From Janthinobacterium aquaticum (GTDB lineage: Bacteria; Pseudomonadota; Gammaproteobacteria; Burkholderiales; Burkholderiaceae_D), in contig NZ_WFLK01000002.1 in NCBI RefSeq assembly GCF_009208565.1, forward strand, positions 186,001 through 250,000: DNA of 64,000 bases. The letters run 5' to 3'. Each line of letters begins with the position of its first letter. Within the stretch, counting starts at the first letter, position 1. Positions 59,855 to 64,000 of the stretch are shown here, one piece after another. The position numbers and the translations under genes are program-made. Under the pieces are notes generated by a model. That model was given only the letters and a program-made list of their open reading frames with translations. It was not told the origin of the DNA and searched no databases.

Positions 59855-61780
59855 TTATTCGAGGTGTCCGCCGAATTTCAGCTTGCCGCTGATGCGCATG
59901 CCGTGCAGTTGCCCCGCTTCGGGCAGGGCTGCGCTGGTGCTGGCACTGGTACGGTGGGCCGTATCGCGCCGCGCCAGGCCGACCGACAGGATGTCGAGTA
60001 CCATCAGCTGCAGCAGGCGCACGATCATCGGCACGAAATTGAGGCTGCCTTCCGGGTGGTTGAGCGTGAGCAGCACATCGGCCACGCGCGCCAGCGGCGA
60101 GCCGCTGGCGGTAATGGCCAGCACGCGCGCGCCGCAGGCCTGCGCCACCTTGACCGTACGCAGCAGGTCGGGCAGGGCGCCCGAGCGCGAAATGACCAGC
60201 GCCACATCGCCCGGCTTGAGCATGGCCGCGCTCATTTCCTGCGCCTGCGGATCGGCAAAAAAGCTGCTGACGATGCCCAGGTTGAGCAGCTTTTGCTGCA
60301 TGTCGTCGGCTACTACGCGCGCGCTGCCCACGGCCAGCAGTTCCACCCGGTTGGCGCCGCGCAGCAGTTCGATCGCTTCGGTCAGCGCCTTCACGTCGAG
60401 CATGTCGCGCATGGCCAGCGCGGCCGAGGCATTGTTGCCCAGTACCTTGCGCGCCAGTTCGGCATCGGTGTCCGATATCTCGACATGGCAGTGCGATACC
60501 GTAATGGCGCCGCCGGTCAGGCCCGAGGCCAGCTTGAGCTTGAAGTCGGCCAGGCCCTGCACGCCGATCGAGCGGCAAAAGCGCATCACGGTGGGCTGGC
60601 TGACGCCCACGCGCTGGGCGATTTCGGCAATCGGCAGGGTCAGCATGGCGTTCGGCTCTTTCAGCACCCAGTCGGCCACCTTGCATTCCGAAGGACTCAT
60701 GCGCCCGCGCGCCTGGCGCACCGATTCGAGTACCGGCGCGCCCGAATTGGCGCGTTTGAGTTTTTGCGCCAGGATCGCGGCGATACCGAGAAAAGTCGGC
60801 AGTTCGGCCGTGATCAGGAAGGTGGGAATCTGCGCCAGGTATTCGTTCAAACGCCCTTTCTGTTCAAAGCGGGCGCGGAACTGCGAGCGTTCGAACAGCG
60901 GCCCCAGGCGCGGCACGATGCCCCCGCCTATGTAGATGCCGCCCAGCGCGCCCAGCGTCATGGCGACATTGCCGGCAATCGAGCCGAGGATGGCGCAGAA
61001 ACAGTCGATCGCTTCGATGCAGATTTCACAGTCGCCCGCCAAGGCGCGGCTGGTGATCTCAAAGGCCAGCAGCGGCTGCGCATCGGGCTGGCCGGCGCGC
61101 TCGGCCAGCGCGCGGTAGATCAGTTCCAGGCCGCGCCCGGAGGCCAGCCGTTCGGCTGACACATGCGACAGTTCGCGCCAGGCGTAGGACAGCACGTCCA
61201 TCTCGCGCTGGTCGCACGGCGCAAAGCTGACATGCCCACCTTCGCTGCCCAGCGCAATCCAGCGGTCTTCAGCCGGGATCATGCCCGATACGCCCAGGCC
61301 CGTGCCCGAGCCGAGCAGGCCGATCACGCTGTCGGCGCGCGCCATGCCGCCACCGATCTGCACGCGCTGGTCGGCGCGCAGGTAGGGCAGGGCCATCGCC
61401 AGCGCCGTGAAGTCATTGACCACCAGCAGCGTATCGAGGCCCAGCGCCTCGCGCATCGCTTCGATCGAGAAGAACCAGTGGTGGTTCATCATGCGGATAG
61501 TGTCGTCGTCGATCGGATTGGCAATCGCAATGGCGGCGTGGCGCACGCGGGCCGAACCGGCGGCGCGCGCGTCCTCGCTGTGCATATAGGCGTTGATGGC
61601 GTCGAGCAGCGAAGCATAGTCGTCGCAGGGCAGCACGCATATCGCTTCCAGATGGCCTTGGCGCGTTTCCAGTACAAAGCGGGCGTTGGTGCCGCCGATA
61701 TCGGCCAGCAGGCGCGGGCCGTCGCTGAAACGGTCGGCCGCTTCGCCGCCCGCTACTTCTGTTCTTTCATCGATTCTCAT
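59855..61780 (-). CDS. glk: Bifunctional glucokinase / RpiR-type regulator HexR
   Basis: A 641-residue fusion. Residues 1 to about 335 are a glucokinase (LLADIGGTNARFVLE, GLLGSGTGLGVSG, GGIYIGGGIVPRLG) that phosphorylates glucose with ATP. Residues about 350-430 are an RpiR helix-turn-helix (LPIAEIAQRVGVSQPTVMRF), and 470-600 a SIS sugar-phosphate-binding domain (ISRSGALPDLLRTVKVAQACG). The fusion is known from Burkholderia and related betaproteobacteria, where the HexR half responds to a phosphorylated sugar. It is divergent from the LamB porin, and the shared gap holds two palindromes. The lacI gene follows without a gap. Confidence 0.95.
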   Translation of the reverse strand: MRIDERTEVAGGEAADRFSDGPRLLADIGGTNARFVLETRQGHLEAICVLPCDDYASLLDAINAYMHSEDARAAGSARVRHAAIAIANPIDDDTIRMMNHHWFFSIEAMREALGLDTLLVVNDFTALAMALPYLRADQRVQIGGGMARADSVIGLLGSGTGLGVSGMIPAEDRWIALGSEGGHVSFAPCDQREMDVLSYAWRELSHVSAERLASGRGLELIYRALAERAGQPDAQPLLAFEITSRALAGDCEICIEAIDCFCAILGSIAGNVAMTLGALGGIYIGGGIVPRLGPLFERSQFRARFEQKGRLNEYLAQIPTFLITAELPTFLGIAAILAQKLKRANSGAPVLESVRQARGRMSPSECKVADWVLKEPNAMLTLPIAEIAQRVGVSQPTVMRFCRSIGVQGLADFKLKLASGLTGGAITVSHCHVEISDTDAELARKVLGNNASAALAMRDMLDVKALTEAIELLRGANRVELLAVGSARVVADDMQQKLLNLGIVSSFFADPQAQEMSAAMLKPGDVALVISRSGALPDLLRTVKVAQACGARVLAITASGSPLARVADVLLTLNHPEGSLNFVPMIVRLLQLMVLDILSVGLARRDTAHRTSASTSAALPEAGQLHGMRISGKLKFGGHLE

Positions 61781-61938
61781 GGTAATGCCGGTCTCGTATT
61801 GTGTGCTCGGTCGTTGCCGGGCAACTGTCGTTATGGTGAAAGCAGGAATTGTAAAGAGTATACGCTGCGCTGTGCATGCAATGAAAATACCAGTGAAAAG
61901 CAGGCGATGAAAGAGCGAAAAAATCAGTCGTAGGATTA

Positions 61939-61979
61939 CAACATAATATGTTGATATTTGTTCGTAGTATAGTTACTAT
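61939..61979. promoter_or_regulatory. Two palindromes in the glk-hexR / porin divergent promoter
   Basis: CAACATA-A-TATGTTG (61939-61953) is a perfect 15-base palindrome, and ATAGT-T-ACTAT (61969-61979) an 11-base one. They are AT-rich sites in the 279-base gap between divergent sugar genes and are candidates for HexR binding. Confidence 0.55.
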
Positions 61980-62059
61980 GTCCCTGCTGGAACAAATTCT
62001 GGCCAGTTGATTCGGCCACGAATAACTAGATAAAAACAATCGATACTGAGGAGACTTAC

Positions 62060-63355
62060 ATGTTGCATCGCACCATGATGAAGGCCGCTTTGAAAGCGCT
62101 GCCTGCTGCCATCGTTTTAGCCATTGCCAGCGGTTCCGCTATGGCAGACCCAATGTACCCATCCGACTCCGAAGGCTTCCACGGCTACCTGCGCGCTGGC
62201 GCCGGCAGCAACACCTCCGGTGACGGCGGTTCGCAAGGCTGCTTCGGCCTGGGCGGCAACACCATGAAATACCGCCTCGGTAACGAGTGCGACGCCTACG
62301 CAGAATTCGGCTACACCAAGTCGGTCGCCAAAGTCGGCGACGTGAACTACCTGGCCACCGTGTGGGTCAATGCCTACGCACCGAACTCGGACTTCGGCGA
62401 CAACAAACTGGGCATCGTCAAAGCCTACGTCGAAGCACAAGGCCTGGACTTCCTGAACGGCGGCACGGCCTGGATCGGTAAGCGTTTCTACTACCGTCCT
62501 GACATCCATATGCTGGACCTGCAGTACATCAACATGAACGGTACCGGTGCCGGTCTGGACCGCATTCCGATGGGCCCAGGCAAATTCTCGTACGCCTTCT
62601 TCAAGGACAACGACATCAACTCGCGCGATCCGGTCACCGGCGCGATCCTTGGCACCAAATCGGCCGTGCGCCAGAACTTTATCTGGGGCGACATTCCGGT
62701 CAACGCCAACGGCACGCTGGACCTGGCTGCCACCTACATCATCGGCGAAGGCAAAGATACCGATATCTACGGCCCGAAACATAACGGCTGGCAAGTATCG
62801 GCCTTCCATCGTCAAGGCAAGGTCTTTGGTGGCGGCAATACCTTCGGCGTGCAATACGGCGTTGGCCCTGGCATCGGCAAGGACGGCGGCGGCCAGATGG
62901 GCGCAGCAGGCGACACCGCATACGGTTCGGACCGCAAGCGTACCCGCGTGTTCAATGACATGGCGATCCAGCCAATGGAAAACTTCGGCATGGAATTCGT
63001 CGCCCTGTGGCAAAAAGACGAATCGAACGCCACCGGTTCGTCGACCTGGACTTCGATCGGTGCACGTCCTGTGTACGCTTTCACCAACAACTTCAAGCTC
63101 GTTGGTGAAATCGGCACCGACCGCGTGACGCAATCGGGTGGCCCGGCCAAGCGCCTGACCAAGCTGACCATTGCACCGACCATCTCGGCCGGTCCTGGCC
63201 TGTGGTCGCGTCCTGAACTGCGCGCCTTTGTGACCTACGGCAAATGGAACGATGCGGCAACCGCGTCGGTCAACGCGTCCAACAACGGCGGCCCGATCTA
63301 CAACAACAATACCAGCGGCACGTCGTATGGTTTCCAGGTTGAAACCTGGTTCTGA
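62060..63355 (+). CDS. LamB-type maltoporin/sugar porin
   Basis: A 431-residue outer-membrane porin with a signal peptide ending GSAMA. The LamB family is visible as GFHGYLRAGAGSNTSGDGG, CFGLGGNTMKYRLGNECDAYAEFGY, IGKRFYYRPDIHMLDLQYIN and a C-terminal GFQVETWF with terminal Phe. It should let sugars such as maltose or glucose through the outer membrane. It is followed 177 bases later by a sugar ABC binding protein, and is divergent from glk-hexR. The ribosome-binding site is GAGGAGACTTAC. Confidence 0.93.
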   Translation: MLHRTMMKAALKALPAAIVLAIASGSAMADPMYPSDSEGFHGYLRAGAGSNTSGDGGSQGCFGLGGNTMKYRLGNECDAYAEFGYTKSVAKVGDVNYLATVWVNAYAPNSDFGDNKLGIVKAYVEAQGLDFLNGGTAWIGKRFYYRPDIHMLDLQYINMNGTGAGLDRIPMGPGKFSYAFFKDNDINSRDPVTGAILGTKSAVRQNFIWGDIPVNANGTLDLAATYIIGEGKDTDIYGPKHNGWQVSAFHRQGKVFGGGNTFGVQYGVGPGIGKDGGGQMGAAGDTAYGSDRKRTRVFNDMAIQPMENFGMEFVALWQKDESNATGSSTWTSIGARPVYAFTNNFKLVGEIGTDRVTQSGGPAKRLTKLTIAPTISAGPGLWSRPELRAFVTYGKWNDAATASVNASNNGGPIYNNNTSGTSYGFQVETWF

Positions 63356-63375
63356 TGCAGTAATGCTGTAAGCTG

Positions 63376-63487
63376 ACGCATCCTCGCGATGCGTTGGAAG
63401 GCGCCACGCCATGAACATGGGCCGTGGCGCCAGTTTGACATCGACTAAAGAGTGCCGAGACAGGCGCAATCTGAACTTTTCGGCACT
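63376..63487 (+). other. Three stem-loops between the porin and binding-protein genes
   Basis: Hairpin 1 at 63376-63394 is ACGCATC/GATGCGT. Hairpin 2 at 63400-63431 is GGCGCCACG/CGTGGCGCC with an inner CCATG/CATGG. Hairpin 3 at 63451-63487 is AGTGCCGA/TCGGCACT. None has a proper U-run, so they look more like mRNA processing or stabilising structures than terminators. Confidence 0.6.
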
Positions 63488-63532
63488 TTCGCCGATGCCC
63501 CCTAAAAGCTTGATAAAAAAAGGAATGTGGAG

Positions 63533-64000
63533 ATGAAATTGAAATTATCCAAACTGGCAGCACTGACCGCCATTGCTTTCGCTGGTAACGCTTTCGCCGC
63601 TGACGTGGAAGTGCTGCATTACTGGACTTCGGGCGGCGAAGCCAAGTCGGTAGGTCAGCTGCAACAGATGGTCAAGGAAGCCGGCTTTGGCTGGAAAGAC
63701 TTTGCAGTGGCAGGCGGCGCCGGCGAAAACGCCACCACCGCGCTGAAAACCCGCGTCATTTCCGGCAATCCGCCGACGGCAGCCCAGATCAAGGGCCCAT
63801 CGATCCAGGAATGGGGCGCAGAAGGCGTGCTGGCCAATATCGATGAAGCCGCCAAGGCAGGCAAATGGGATGCCGTGCTGCCGAAAGTGGTTGCTGACGG
63901 CATGAAATACAAAGGTCACTATGTTGCCGCACCAGTCAACGTGCACCGCGTGAACTGGATGTGGGTCAACCCTGAAGTACTGAAAAAAGCCGGCGTGACC
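63533..64000 (+). CDS. ABC sugar transporter substrate-binding protein (3' truncated by window)
   Basis: The first 156 codons of a periplasmic sugar-binding protein. It has a signal peptide ending NAFAA and a mature start [19 protein letters not shown], the standard opening of the family-1 extracellular solute-binding proteins used for glucose/mannose or trehalose/maltose. [20 protein letters not shown] fits the glucose/mannose-type binding proteins. The ribosome-binding site is a weak TGTGGAG. The permease and ATPase genes probably follow outside the window. Confidence 0.9.
   Translation, partial: MKLKLSKLAALTAIAFAGNAFAADVEVLHYWTSGGEAKSVGQLQQMVKEAGFGWKDFAVAGGAGENATTALKTRVISGNPPTAAQIKGPSIQEWGAEGVLANIDEAAKAGKWDAVLPKVVADGMKYKGHYVAAPVNVHRVNWMWVNPEVLKKAGVT

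Overview
The window is about 64 kb of GC-rich chromosome from a betaproteobacterium of the Oxalobacteraceae, most likely Janthinobacterium or a close relative. The evidence is a subclass B3 metallo-beta-lactamase resembling the THIN-B type known from Janthinobacterium, a glucokinase-HexR fusion, very dense genes with wide use of GTG starts and ATGA overlaps, and a family of GTAGGTCGGATTAG palindromic repeats. No rRNA, tRNA or CRISPR array was seen. Both ends are cut: cydC at the left and a sugar-binding protein at the right.

Layout. 1-4005: end of the cytochrome bd cluster (cydC partial, cydA, cydB, cydX). 4086-8055: lower-GC accessory patch with a DUF6624-like secreted protein, a twice-frameshifted tyrosine integrase, a divergent tetR/GST pair and a VOC protein. 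8270-13575: small proteins, ogt and a Fur-boxed FhuE-like TonB receptor. 13582-16943: a hemerythrin lacking one expected His ligand and an inner-membrane PepSY-flavoreductase fusion, probably a siderophore reductase. 17183-23737: ilvE, RNase T2, a DHA2 transporter, an acyl-CoA synthetase, a Crp-family and an AraC-like regulator. 23745-25302: copper-delivery genes for cytochrome oxidase (DUF2946, Sco, PCuAC). 25415-30253: tetR plus a Bcr/CflA pump, DUF3422 and a leucine-rich protein. 30306-33339: blaI, an unusual blaR1-like fusion and the B3 beta-lactamase. 33610-41193: second TonB receptor, isochorismatase-like hydrolase, and a LysR-controlled valine/branched-chain catabolic cluster (binding protein, mmsA, mmsB).

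41396-54602 is the most striking block: six tightly overlapping genes (two tandem DUF4132 proteins, a MoxR-type AAA ATPase, a DUF5682 protein, a VWA protein and a SWIM zinc-finger protein). It has the gene set and order of the uncharacterised E. coli yehI-L-M-P-Q group. The function is unknown. The MoxR-VWA pairing suggests an ATP-driven chaperone or conflict-type assembly.

54876-64000: DUF1090 and Sel1-repeat proteins, then a sugar block. This holds a mannose isomerase/epimerase and fructokinase operon with a LacI-type operator, lacI itself, the glucokinase-HexR fusion, a divergent LamB porin and the start of an ABC sugar-binding protein.

Five copies of the GTAGGTCGGATTAG element (98-169 bp) sit at gene 3' ends. 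In four genes the element itself supplies the stop codon, and two unrelated proteins (CydX and the LacI regulator) end in the same repeat-encoded Arg-Ser-Asp tail.
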